A DNA stretch of 64,000 nucleotides from Risungbinella massiliensis (GTDB taxonomy: Bacteria > Bacillota > Bacilli > Thermoactinomycetales > Thermoactinomycetaceae), in NCBI RefSeq assembly GCF_000942395.1, contig NZ_LN812102.1:1586816-1650815 (forward strand), in the 5' to 3' direction. The translations under genes were made by a program, and so were the position numbers. Positions 49,065-56,201 of this stretch are shown here, piece by piece. How positions within the stretch are numbered: the first letter of the stretch is position 1; each line of letters opens with the position of its first letter. The notes beneath the pieces are model-generated. The model had not been told where the DNA came from. It made no database searches and was given only the letters and a program-made list of their open reading frames with translations.

Positions 49065-49168
49065 GTCCAATCCTTCCATATTCTTCGATTGCCTTTCTTT
49101 CTTAAACCCGTTACTCTTTAGTATACAAATGCTTTTCTCATAACGTTTGAACATAATGTATCAGTTTT

Positions 49169-49477
49169 TTAAAAACCACGAAATACCCAGAACTTTAGCT
49201 TTGACCTTCCCCCATCAATATGAGAATCTAGACTTTGTAGAAAAGAGTTCTCTTCTTTTCGAAGTTTCCGTATCATTTCGATGAGATCTTTTTGATCTGT
49301 TTCGATCACTTCAATGATCTGTCGTGGTTGTTGCTCACTTATTAGCATTTTATGTTGCAAATGCGGGGAGATTTGACTCGTTTGCTCTTTCACTTGAGAG
49401 ACGAATGCCTGAAATGTTTCCCACTTCTCACTTTTAACGCGATATTCCATAAAAATAGTATACGAAGCTTGTTTCAT
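49169..49477 (-). CDS. Hypothetical protein, 102 aa
   Basis: Unrecognised. Predicted alternating strand/helix pattern (SYTIFMEYRVKSEKWETFQAFVSQVKEQ ... QIIEVIETDQKDLIEMIRKLR), which could be a dimeric alpha-beta barrel domain; that is an inference from the pattern only. The frame opens at 49612, but the ATG at 49477 follows AAAGGAGA. It sits 104 bases upstream of mutY on the same strand and is divergent from yfhP. Confidence 0.65.
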   Translation of the reverse strand: MKQASYTIFMEYRVKSEKWETFQAFVSQVKEQTSQISPHLQHKMLISEQQPRQIIEVIETDQKDLIEMIRKLRKEENSFLQSLDSHIDGGRSKLKFWVFRGF

Positions 49478-49521
49478 ATTCTTAGTCTCCTTTTTAAAAA
49501 AACGAAAGAGGGTGATCCTCC

Positions 49522-50511
49522 TTGGATACAGGTACCCATTTGATGATGGGATTTGGTTTATTTGGTCTTGCACATTTGGATCCTTCTGTTGCCTCTGATC
49601 CTGCCACTGCACAAGCTGTATTCATCGGGACACTCATTGGTTCCCAGATTCCCGATATTGATACCCTTTATCGTTTACGCGGAAACAATACCTACATTCG
49701 AAATCACCGTGGTTGGACCCATTCGTTGCCGATGCTGCTCCTTTGGCCGGCACTTATTAGTCTTGTACTGGGATGGTGGTACCCCGAAGCAAGTAATCTC
49801 TCCCTCATTGGATGGACGACACTTGCAGTTTGGTTCCATGTGTTTGTAGACATTTTTAACAGCTATGGCACACAAGCAATCAGACCTTTGTCTAAACGTT
49901 GGATTCATTTACACGTTCTTCACATCTTTGACCCGTTTTTGTTTGGCATTCATGTACTTGGTATCATACTTTGGTGGCTTCATATAGTTCCACCTGGACC
50001 TTTATTTCTAGATATCTACTTGCTATTCTTTCTTTACTTGAGTTGGCGTTGCCTAGCCCATTATCAAAAATTACAATTGATAAAAAAACTAGTACCTACG
50101 GCCACTCGACACACCGTCTTACCAACTATCCATTGGAACAAATGGTATGTCTTGGTAGAGGAAGGAAATGAGGTTCGTTTAGGCACATTACATGGTACAC
50201 AATTTAGTTGGAAGAAAAAACAAATATTCACGTCTCGAACTCATCCTATTTGCAAAAAATCCGAGTCCGCTCCAGCTGTTTCTGCATTTCTATCATTTTC
50301 TAGTTATGGTTATGCAGAAGTGGTTCAAAATGGAGCAGGATATGAAGTAAGATGGTTTGATATCCGCTATTTACACAAAAAACGCTATCCCTGTTTTGCG
50401 GTAGCACTGCTAAATTCCAAATTAGAAGTGGAGCATTGTTTTGTTGGATGGATGAGTCATCAGCAGATGTGTCAAAGAATAGAAGATGCAAAATTATCTC
50501 TTAGTAGTTGA
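49522..50511 (+). CDS. yfhP: Membrane-bound metal-dependent hydrolase YfhP
   Basis: YdjM/YfhP-family membrane protein of 329 residues. The metal-binding signature is clear: MDTGTHLMMG at the start, GSQIPDIDTLYRL, NHRGWTHSLPML, and HVFVDIFNSYGT. About four membrane helices lie in the first 190 residues; the remaining 140 are soluble. B. subtilis YfhP is adjacent to mutY, as here. The start is TTG after GAGGGTGATCC. It probably forms an operon with the MscS gene 10 bases downstream. Substrate unknown. Confidence 0.9.
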   Translation: MDTGTHLMMGFGLFGLAHLDPSVASDPATAQAVFIGTLIGSQIPDIDTLYRLRGNNTYIRNHRGWTHSLPMLLLWPALISLVLGWWYPEASNLSLIGWTTLAVWFHVFVDIFNSYGTQAIRPLSKRWIHLHVLHIFDPFLFGIHVLGIILWWLHIVPPGPLFLDIYLLFFLYLSWRCLAHYQKLQLIKKLVPTATRHTVLPTIHWNKWYVLVEEGNEVRLGTLHGTQFSWKKKQIFTSRTHPICKKSESAPAVSAFLSFSSYGYAEVVQNGAGYEVRWFDIRYLHKKRYPCFAVALLNSKLEVEHCFVGWMSHQQMCQRIEDAKLSLSS

Positions 50512-50521
50512 GGTGAATGTA

Positions 50522-51445
50522 TTGTTTCAACAGTTTTTAGAGGAATCTAGTAGCCAACCCCCTTCTGTATTTGGAGATTTATGGACTAATTCCAGTAACC
50601 TGTTTCAGAAGATCATTGAAAATCCACTGCAATACTTGGTCTTTCCAATAGGTGAAATTCTCCTGATCGCACTATTAACTTATTTTGCCGTACGATTGGT
50701 AAATAATTTAGTTGATCGAGCCTTTTCCTTTGGCAAACAAGAAAATAACAAAGCCCAAACACTACAGAAATTGATCAAATCAGTTGCCCATTACGTGATT
50801 TACTTTATCTCCATGCTTACGATCTTAGCCAAATTAGGGATCAATCTCGGTCCAGTACTTGCTGGTGCTGGGATTTTGGGTCTAGCCATCGGATTTGGTG
50901 CACAAAGTTTAGTAAAAGATGTTATCACTGGATTCTTCCTCATCTTCGAGCGACAGTTAGAGGTGGGTGATACCGTAGAGATTAACAGTCAGATCAACGG
51001 TACCGTAGAAGAGGTAGGTCTTCGAGTCACGAAGATCCGGGAATATAATCAGCGTCTTCACTACCTCCCAAATGGAACCATCACCCAAGTAACCAACTAT
51101 AACCGAGAAAAAATGAGAGCGATTGTGAAAATTACGGTACCATATGAATCGGATCTGGACATCGCCAATCAAGCTCTAGAAGACGCTTGTGATAAAGTAT
51201 ACGAGAAATATGAAAAAGAATTATACGAGCGTCCATCCGTAGTGGGAATCACCAATATCGACTCTCTTGGAGTTCACTTTACTATTCATGCTCTGAGTAA
51301 GCCAACTGAGTTTTGGAGCATTGAGCGCGAAATGAGAAAGCAAGCGGTTCTCATTCTTCACCGCCAAGGTATCTCGATCGCTTATCCTCGCAGTGTTATC
51401 TCAAGTCCGGATGAGATGAAACATCTTCAAACTACACATCCATAA
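50522..51445 (+). CDS. Small-conductance mechanosensitive channel (MscS family)
   Basis: Tension-gated channel that relieves hypo-osmotic shock. Three membrane helices are predicted (about 45-70, 86-115, 115-135). The pore-lining helix reads LGPVLAGAGILGLAIGFGAQSLVKD, followed by the beta domain (FLIFERQLEVGDTVEI, GTVEEVGLRVTKIR, YLPNGTITQVTNY). The ATG at 50486 overlaps yfhP; the TTG at 50522, six bases after GAGGTG, is a better start and gives 307 residues. B. subtilis has similar YkuT. Confidence 0.92.
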   Translation: MFQQFLEESSSQPPSVFGDLWTNSSNLFQKIIENPLQYLVFPIGEILLIALLTYFAVRLVNNLVDRAFSFGKQENNKAQTLQKLIKSVAHYVIYFISMLTILAKLGINLGPVLAGAGILGLAIGFGAQSLVKDVITGFFLIFERQLEVGDTVEINSQINGTVEEVGLRVTKIREYNQRLHYLPNGTITQVTNYNREKMRAIVKITVPYESDLDIANQALEDACDKVYEKYEKELYERPSVVGITNIDSLGVHFTIHALSKPTEFWSIEREMRKQAVLILHRQGISIAYPRSVISSPDEMKHLQTTHP

Positions 51446-51482
51446 AAAAACCCGCTCCTCCAATACGAGGAGCGGGTTTTTT
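51444..51482. terminator. Bidirectional intrinsic terminator
   Basis: AAAACCCGCTCCTC pairs perfectly with GAGGAGCGGGTTTT. Its right edge touches the stop codon of the small leftward membrane-protein gene. Confidence 0.9.
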
Positions 51483-51627
51483 ATGAAAACTGATTAATAG
51501 CAAAAGCCAAAACGCCCGAGATAACAATTGCTAAGGAAAACCAGAGTCCCATTAATTTTAGATCTCGAACTAATAGATCATTTTCGCTTACGGAACGTAC
51601 TTGCTTTTCTTTTCTTTTCTTCGCCAA
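51481..51627 (-). CDS. Small single-span membrane protein, 48 aa
   Basis: A short frame with a very basic N-terminus (AKKRKEKQVRSV), then a hydrophilic helix and one membrane segment (LMGLWFSLAIVISGVLAFAI). It starts at TTG nine bases after AAAGGA; an ATG three codons earlier (51636) directly abuts the ribosome site. The stop lies at the terminator. It is 15 bases downstream of the glycosylase gene, so probably co-transcribed. Family unknown. Confidence 0.6.
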   Translation of the reverse strand: MAKKRKEKQVRSVSENDLLVRDLKLMGLWFSLAIVISGVLAFAINQFS

Positions 51628-51642
51628 ATTACCCATTCCTTT

Positions 51643-52521
51643 CTAACTAAGACTATCCCAAAATAAAAAAGTTAGATAGCTTTCATAAGGAGACCACTGA
51701 CTCGCAAGCTCTCGAACCTCTTTTTCAGTGGGCTGATGATCGAGATAATATCTTTCCTGAATTGCGTTTCGTAATCCAATATCAGCAGCAGGTAACATCG
51801 ATCCTCTCCCGTATCCAAACAAAAGAAGACATTCTGCTGTCCATCGTCCAATACCACGCTCTTGCGTCAGTCTTTTTATGAGAGCAACATCATCTAATTC
51901 CCCTAACTTTTCTAGATCAAGCTTTCCTTCTGCTATCGCTCGGGATAGATCTAAAATATACTCCGCTTTTCGTCTACTAAAGGATAACGCTTGTAGATCC
52001 TCATAATCATATTGTGCCACTTTTTCTGCTGATGGAAAAGCAAATAGTGTTGTCCCACGGAAGGTGATCTTTTCCCCTATCTTCTCCAAAAATCTAGTTA
52101 GCATTGTTTGAGCAACTTTAATATGAATTTGCTGGCTTATAATCGTTTTGATCAAGCACTCAAATAAAGTCGGATCTAATAAAATACGCATTCCTTCCCG
52201 TTCTTTTACTAAGGAGTAGAGTGGTGAATCTTGTTCCCATCTTCTCTGAATTGGAGTTAGATCTAAATCCAATTGATAGCTATGTTTTAACTGACGAATT
52301 AGTTCTTCTTTCTCCTGATTTGAGATGGATCCGTTTATTTCCACTTCTAATTGATCTTCCTTACTCTCTCTAGTCCCGACCACAATCTTTCTCTTTCCTA
52401 GTGTATAAACCCGATAGCAAGTACCATCCAGCTCTTGATATAGAATATTTTCATAACGCTTTATTCGACGCATTGTATATTCAAAAGAAAAAGGCTTTTT
52501 CGCTGTAAGATGAAATACCAA
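51643..52521 (-). CDS. DNA-3-methyladenine glycosylase II (AlkA type, YfjP-like)
   Basis: HhH-GPD base-excision enzyme for alkylated purines, 292 residues. The N-terminal AlkA-like domain is followed by the glycosylase core: ECLIKTIISQQIHIKVAQTM, the hairpin ERGIGRWTAECLLLFGYGR, and the catalytic aspartate in LPAADIGLRNA. No Fe-S cysteines, as in AlkA. The start is TTG eight bases after GGAGG. Fourth DNA-lesion repair gene in this window. Confidence 0.92.
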   Translation of the reverse strand: MVFHLTAKKPFSFEYTMRRIKRYENILYQELDGTCYRVYTLGKRKIVVGTRESKEDQLEVEINGSISNQEKEELIRQLKHSYQLDLDLTPIQRRWEQDSPLYSLVKEREGMRILLDPTLFECLIKTIISQQIHIKVAQTMLTRFLEKIGEKITFRGTTLFAFPSAEKVAQYDYEDLQALSFSRRKAEYILDLSRAIAEGKLDLEKLGELDDVALIKRLTQERGIGRWTAECLLLFGYGRGSMLPAADIGLRNAIQERYYLDHQPTEKEVRELASQWSPYESYLTFLFWDSLS

Positions 52522-52544
52522 AGTTCCAACCTCCTAAATAAAGA

Positions 52545-52566
52545 AGACTACCTTAATTGGTAGTCT
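52545..52566 (-). terminator. Terminator after the LysM/3D gene
   Basis: AGACTACC and GGTAGTCT form an 8-bp stem with a 6-base loop, followed on the minus strand by TCTTTATTT. It lies about 75 bases past the stop. Confidence 0.65.
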
Positions 52567-52641
52567 CTTTTTTCTATATTGATTCTGTCTTCTTACTCTT
52601 GTTCCTTTTTCATTCTAACAAATAAGAAGGTCGAGTTAAGA

Positions 52642-53295
52642 CTAATCTTCTAATACCTCCACCCGAACGTCTTGTCTGCCACCAAATTCTTTGGCATCTG
52701 CTTCGTTTGCAAAGAAGAGAGTGATTTGCTTTCCCTTGATTGCTCCTCCTACGTCTTGAGCAATCCGATAACCTACTGATTCAATGTAGATACGCGAACC
52801 AACTGGAATAACCTGTGGATCTACTCCAACTGTCACTCCTGGTATGATGAGACCACTTTTGTTTGCTGATGAATCACCTACAGAAAGTGCTGTAATCGTA
52901 AACAAACCAAGATTTTTCCCCCGATTAATACTAGGAATCTGTTGGGTGCTCTTATTCTGTTTCGACTGAATATTAGTAGATGATTCGTCGTTTGTATTTG
53001 GCTGTGATTTGGAAGATTTTGATGTTGTATTCAAAGCTGGAACTTTAAGTTTCTGACCTATTTGGATCTTTGCAGGATCCTTAATCTGATTTTCTGTTAC
53101 CATTGCTTCCAAGGAGACACCATATTTTTTGGACAACTCATAAAGCGTATCCCCTTTTTGTACAGTAACTGTCTGAACTTTGTTTGTATTGTTAACTTCC
53201 GCATGAGTACCGGAAAAACTATCAGTCTGCCAGCCATATGCAAACAAAAAGAAAAGCATACTAAAAGTACAAAAAACCCACTGATACGGTTTCAT
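52642..53295 (-). CDS. Secreted LysM and 3D-domain cell-wall protein (YocH/YuiC-like)
   Basis: A signal peptide or anchor at 5-23 is followed by one LysM repeat (41-86: TVTVQKGDTLYELSKKYGVS ... IQIGQKLKVP), a serine/glutamine-rich linker, and a C-terminal 3D domain (about 135-215). The latter has VGVDPQVIPVGSRIYIE and aspartate motif QDVGGAIKGKQITLFF; such domains act as lytic transglycosylases of the MltA/YuiC kind. The ATG at 53295 after GGAGGG gives 217 residues. A role in peptidoglycan turnover or spore resuscitation is plausible. Confidence 0.88.
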   Translation of the reverse strand: MKPYQWVFCTFSMLFFLFAYGWQTDSFSGTHAEVNNTNKVQTVTVQKGDTLYELSKKYGVSLEAMVTENQIKDPAKIQIGQKLKVPALNTTSKSSKSQPNTNDESSTNIQSKQNKSTQQIPSINRGKNLGLFTITALSVGDSSANKSGLIIPGVTVGVDPQVIPVGSRIYIESVGYRIAQDVGGAIKGKQITLFFANEADAKEFGGRQDVRVEVLED

Positions 53296-53366
53296 TTTGG
53301 ATATCCCTCCATTTACTAGATGGTATCCAGCATCGACCAATTACCAGTAGGTTTATACTTGCTCCT

Positions 53367-54740
53367 CTATAAATTTTTTAGATAATTACGAATCGATAGA
53401 AACACTGTAGATACATTCCGATAATCAAGTTCCCTTTTGCTCACTGACTCCATTGACTCTTTTGTTTCTTTGTTGTCGGGCACAACTTGATTTCGTAGGT
53501 AGCGTTTCTCATATTGTGTATGAATGATGATCGCACCAATCATAAAGACGACTCCTACTTGAGGAGACATAATTGGGTAATCATACATTCCATGGCTAAT
53601 TAATGCCACTACCTGAGACAGCAACATCCCTGCTAAACGTTTCTCCTCTTTTTGAACAGCTACTTTACGCCAGCGTCTGGCTCGTCTAATGGTCAATAAT
53701 ATAAACGCAACAAAAAGAGTTAATCCAAAAATTCCATACTCTGCAGCCACTCCCAGAAATATGTTATGAGCATGATAGACTGCAAATCCTGCTTTGGCTT
53801 CAAATACCTCACTAAAATACAGAGGTAATGTTCCGAGCAGCCAATTTTCACGGAAAATTTCTATCGCTGTCGTCCATATTTCAAAGCGATCTTTGATCGT
53901 ATACCAAACGGTTTCACTACGCGGAATTAATTCTGGGAAAAAGAGAACAAGTGCTACTAAAGAGAAGAAAAAACTAAGGGTCCATTTTCTATGTCCCGTC
54001 ATCCAAACTTGTACGACAAGTCCAATTACTACTCCAGCCCATGCTCCTCGCGATCCCGTACACCAGATGGCGATACAAAAAATAACGAACATGACATAAG
54101 CAAAAACTTTCTGCCAGCGCTTTTGATAAACTGATTGGGCATATATGCTCATCAGACTAAAACAGATCAACAGTGCTGCAGTTAAATTGGAGTTACCTGC
54201 TGTCCCCACACTTCGCACCGATACAGTCTGCCAACGATATTCATCGTAGAAATCCAAAGCAAAACGGAGCCAAGATTTGGTTAGAACATGCCAATCGATC
54301 TGTTGCACAATAACGATAAATGCAACATACATACCACCTAACCAAAATGTGAGATAAAGTTTTTCAATCTCTTTCCATTCCAAATTCAGATGGCGTACCC
54401 ACAAGGATAATAAGTAATAAAGTCCAAAAAGAGCAATCGGAATAAGACCCGTAGGTATCTTCGGAATTAGGCTGGTAGGAGATAGATAATACCAGGAAGG
54501 ATGGAATACCCAACTAACAAATGAAATCAGGATCATCCCAAGAAAAAAACTCTCTGGCCAACTCCACTGTATCCAGTTATTTCGGTAAAGAACAAGCGTC
54601 CATACACCGATTACGAATAAGATCACAGGTGAGGTAAAGGGAGAAATGAGGATGGAGAAAAATAAAAGGACTGTCAACTGTCGTTGCAACAAACGAGGCT
54701 GAATCCAATCCCATTTCCTTACATTCCAATACTTTTTCAT
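53367..54740 (-). CDS. O-antigen ligase-like (Wzy/WaaL family) membrane protein
   Basis: A 457-residue protein with about eleven or twelve hydrophobic segments. It has the Wzy_C-type region TGSRGAWAGVVIGLV and a large extracytoplasmic loop with a conserved histidine pair (YHAHNIFLGVAAEYGIFGL), as in O-antigen ligases and polymerases. In Gram-positive bacteria such proteins assemble or attach cell-surface polysaccharides. No glycosyltransferase genes lie nearby, so its pathway is not visible here. The ATG has a weak ribosome site. Confidence 0.8.
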   Translation of the reverse strand: MKKYWNVRKWDWIQPRLLQRQLTVLLFFSILISPFTSPVILFVIGVWTLVLYRNNWIQWSWPESFFLGMILISFVSWVFHPSWYYLSPTSLIPKIPTGLIPIALFGLYYLLSLWVRHLNLEWKEIEKLYLTFWLGGMYVAFIVIVQQIDWHVLTKSWLRFALDFYDEYRWQTVSVRSVGTAGNSNLTAALLICFSLMSIYAQSVYQKRWQKVFAYVMFVIFCIAIWCTGSRGAWAGVVIGLVVQVWMTGHRKWTLSFFFSLVALVLFFPELIPRSETVWYTIKDRFEIWTTAIEIFRENWLLGTLPLYFSEVFEAKAGFAVYHAHNIFLGVAAEYGIFGLTLFVAFILLTIRRARRWRKVAVQKEEKRLAGMLLSQVVALISHGMYDYPIMSPQVGVVFMIGAIIIHTQYEKRYLRNQVVPDNKETKESMESVSKRELDYRNVSTVFLSIRNYLKNL

Positions 54741-54980
54741 AAGTTACCAAATCTTCATTTCATACTAAGAATGAAATCATTTAGAAAGAAGATAGAGGTG
54801 TTCACACCACCCTATAAATTTAGGATAAATCTTAGTAAGTATAACACAGACTGTTCATAAATTCTCTCTCAACCAATCCTAACCTATAATCCCTATATAA
54901 TCCATCTATTGTGTAAACGAAAATTAGCATAACACAAAAGGGAATGCACAAGATAAGGGCAGAAGTTAGGAGGAGAGAAA

Positions 54981-55184
54981 ATGCAGAAAAACGTCGGTAC
55001 AATGGATGCAATTATGCGAATTACATGTGGACTATATGGCCTCGTATGGAGTGCTACTAGGATGGCCAATCGTCCAAAGTCTAGGTCTTACTGTCTAATG
55101 GCCATATTGTCTGCTATGAAAGTAGCCGAAGGAATTACAAGATATTGCCCTATGCTTGCGATGCTTGGAAAAAACACAAAATAA
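54981..55184 (+). CDS. DUF2892 (YgaP-like membrane domain) small protein
   Basis: A 67-residue protein with the DUF2892 pattern: MQKNVGTMDAIMRITCGLYGLVW at the start and a C-terminal GITRYCPMLAMLG, which corresponds to the Cys-Pro-x-y end of YgaP-type membrane domains. Two weakly hydrophobic segments. The ribosome site GGAGGAG is strong. A near-perfect inverted repeat starts six bases after the stop and may end the transcript. Function unknown. Confidence 0.8.
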   Translation: MQKNVGTMDAIMRITCGLYGLVWSATRMANRPKSRSYCLMAILSAMKVAEGITRYCPMLAMLGKNTK

Positions 55185-55189
55185 TTATG

Positions 55190-55243
55190 TACAACCTAAC
55201 CATCAGAAGGATCGATTTTTTTACACTGGTGGTTAGTTGTACC
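55190..55243. repeat. Imperfect inverted repeat, 17-bp arms
   Basis: GTACAACCTAACCATCAG at 55190 pairs with CTGGTGGTTAGTTGTAC with one bulge and one G-T pair. The loop holds a T7 run, so it is not a standard terminator. It may still mark the transcript end of the DUF2892 gene. Confidence 0.7.
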
Positions 55244-55426
55244 AATCAAATTTTTGCAAATAGTTGCCCCCGTTGATCTTTCTTCCTCCAACTGAAGTTG
55301 AAATTCTATAGTCCATTTCCATTAAGCGACTTGATTTAATCTCTCCTAGTGTCTTAAGCTTATGACATAATCTAATAGGAGACCTGATAGGAGACTCTCT
55401 CTTAATAAAAGGAGAAAGAAAAGTTA

Positions 55427-55480
55427 TTGCAAATACAAAATCTTATGATATGATACTCATAGAAAACGAACATACGATCC
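55427..55480 (+). promoter_or_regulatory. Candidate SOS promoter: TTGCAA-16-TATGAT with LexA box
   Basis: The LexA-like box CGAACATACGATCC (55467-55480) matches the Bacillus DinR/LexA consensus CGAACRNRYGTTYC in 13 of 14 positions. It lies a few bases past the predicted start (about 55461) of a promoter TTGCAA, 16 bases, TATGAT. Repression by LexA would be expected from this position. Confidence 0.45.
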
Positions 55481-55528
55481 CCTATTACCAATCAGAATAA
55501 AAGCTAGTTGAAATTACAATCTTATCTA

Positions 55529-55557
55529 TTGCCTGTTTTCTGACTTTTTTGTATAAT
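55529..55557 (+). promoter_or_regulatory. Strong SigA-type promoter
   Basis: TTGCCT, exactly 17 bases, TATAAT. The predicted start is near 55564, directly before the GNRA-capped hairpin of the RNA candidate. Confidence 0.7.
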
Positions 55558-55563
55558 AGTTTT

Positions 55564-55722
55564 CAAGATAGGCGAAAGCCTATGAATTGTTCTCGTATTT
55601 CGAGGGAACATGTCCAAAAAAGTCAGGGAACACTTAGTCTTGGCGGCATCACTAGGTAACTGGTTTAGCTTCATCTCTTATGAATGTAGGGTGGACAATC
55701 GACAAAACCAGAAAATTTTTTT
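55564..55722 (+). ncRNA. Candidate structured RNA or 5' leader regulator
   Basis: About 160 non-coding bases run from a strong promoter to a T7 run. The first hairpin is ATAGGC-GAAA-GCCTAT (GNRA tetraloop). The second is GTTCTCG paired with CGAGGGAAC (bulged). The last is CTGGTTT...AAACCAG enclosing TTCAT/ATGAA, followed by AAAAT7. The heptamer GGGAACA occurs twice. I compared it by memory with RNase P, tmRNA, SRP, 6S, T-box and common riboswitches and found no match. It may be a stand-alone RNA or an attenuator for the 70-aa gene. Confidence 0.45.
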
Positions 55723-55756
55723 AAACTAGAAAAGGTATTTGTCGCAATTCGTCGAA
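55698..55756. promoter_or_regulatory. Candidate Spo0A (0A) boxes
   Basis: Three sites each match TTTGTCRAA in 8 of 9 positions. TTTGTCGAT is on the minus strand at 55698-55706. TTTGTCGCA (55738-55746) and TTCGTCGAA (55748-55756) lie in tandem, 10 bases apart, i.e. one helical turn. No clear -10 follows. Confidence 0.4.
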
Positions 55757-55876
55757 ATTTACCATACAAGACCGTAGGACATGAAGGTGGCATTCTGAGG
55801 GCATCGTGGGCAGACGTTGAAGTCTTTACGAAATATAGAGGTCAGGATAACTGATCCGGTTGGGGAGTGAATGTAA

Positions 55877-56089
55877 ATGTCACTTAGTGAACAAGAAAAA
55901 GAAACGGTGATCCAGTTTGATGAATCCACCAACCTCGCCACCATCTACACCGCTAGTTGGACTGTCGCACGCACTTTAAAAAAAGCAGGATACCAACCTA
56001 TTCGTAGAAAAGATGGCGCTTGGTGGTTCCAAATCCCTGTAACAGCAATGAGTATTGCAGGAGATAAAGAAACGACAACCATCGGCTAA
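55877..56089 (+). CDS. Hypothetical 70-aa protein under complex control
   Basis: Not recognised with certainty. A soluble protein with the pattern EQEKETVIQFDESTNLATIYTA, then a basic stretch (RTLKKAGYQPIRRKDGAWWFQIP). It recalls small proteins of Firmicute prophages that begin with an E-x-E-T-x-I-x-x-D-E motif, though no phage genes surround it. The ATG follows GGGGAGTG. It ends before a good terminator, so it is its own unit. The upstream region carries LexA- and Spo0A-like sites. Confidence 0.65.
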   Translation: MSLSEQEKETVIQFDESTNLATIYTASWTVARTLKKAGYQPIRRKDGAWWFQIPVTAMSIAGDKETTTIG

Positions 56090-56110
56090 GTTCACCAAAA
56101 AAGTTTGATC

Positions 56111-56140
56111 AGAGGCAACTAGAAAATGTTGCCTCTTTTA
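56111..56140 (+). terminator. Terminator of the 70-aa gene
   Basis: AGAGGCAAC pairs perfectly with GTTGCCTCT around a 7-base loop, followed by TTTATTT. Confidence 0.82.
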
Positions 56141-56155
56141 TTTCACATAAAAAGA

Positions 56156-56201
56156 AAAACCATCTTGTTTCTTTCTATTTGAAAGACAAGATGGTTTTTT
56201 G
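56156..56201 (-). terminator. Terminator of the purine operon
   Basis: ACCATCTTGT.TCTTTC pairs with GAAAGA.CAAGATGGT, with T5 on the minus strand directly after the purD stop. Confidence 0.88.

Larger units (their letters stand above)
55185..55876. other. Regulatory stretch without a protein gene
   Basis: Nearly 700 bases hold, from left to right, the inverted repeat, the LexA-box promoter, the strong promoter, the structured RNA candidate and the Spo0A-like boxes. The rest (55757-55876) is the leader of the 70-aa gene. No supported coding frame was found. Confidence 0.6.

Noticed and set aside
55738-55876. T-box, c-di-GMP or other riboswitch in the leader of the 70-aa gene
   Set aside because: Searched by eye for the conserved cores (GGTGGNACC, GGGCAAACC-type, B12 box, TPP box); none present.
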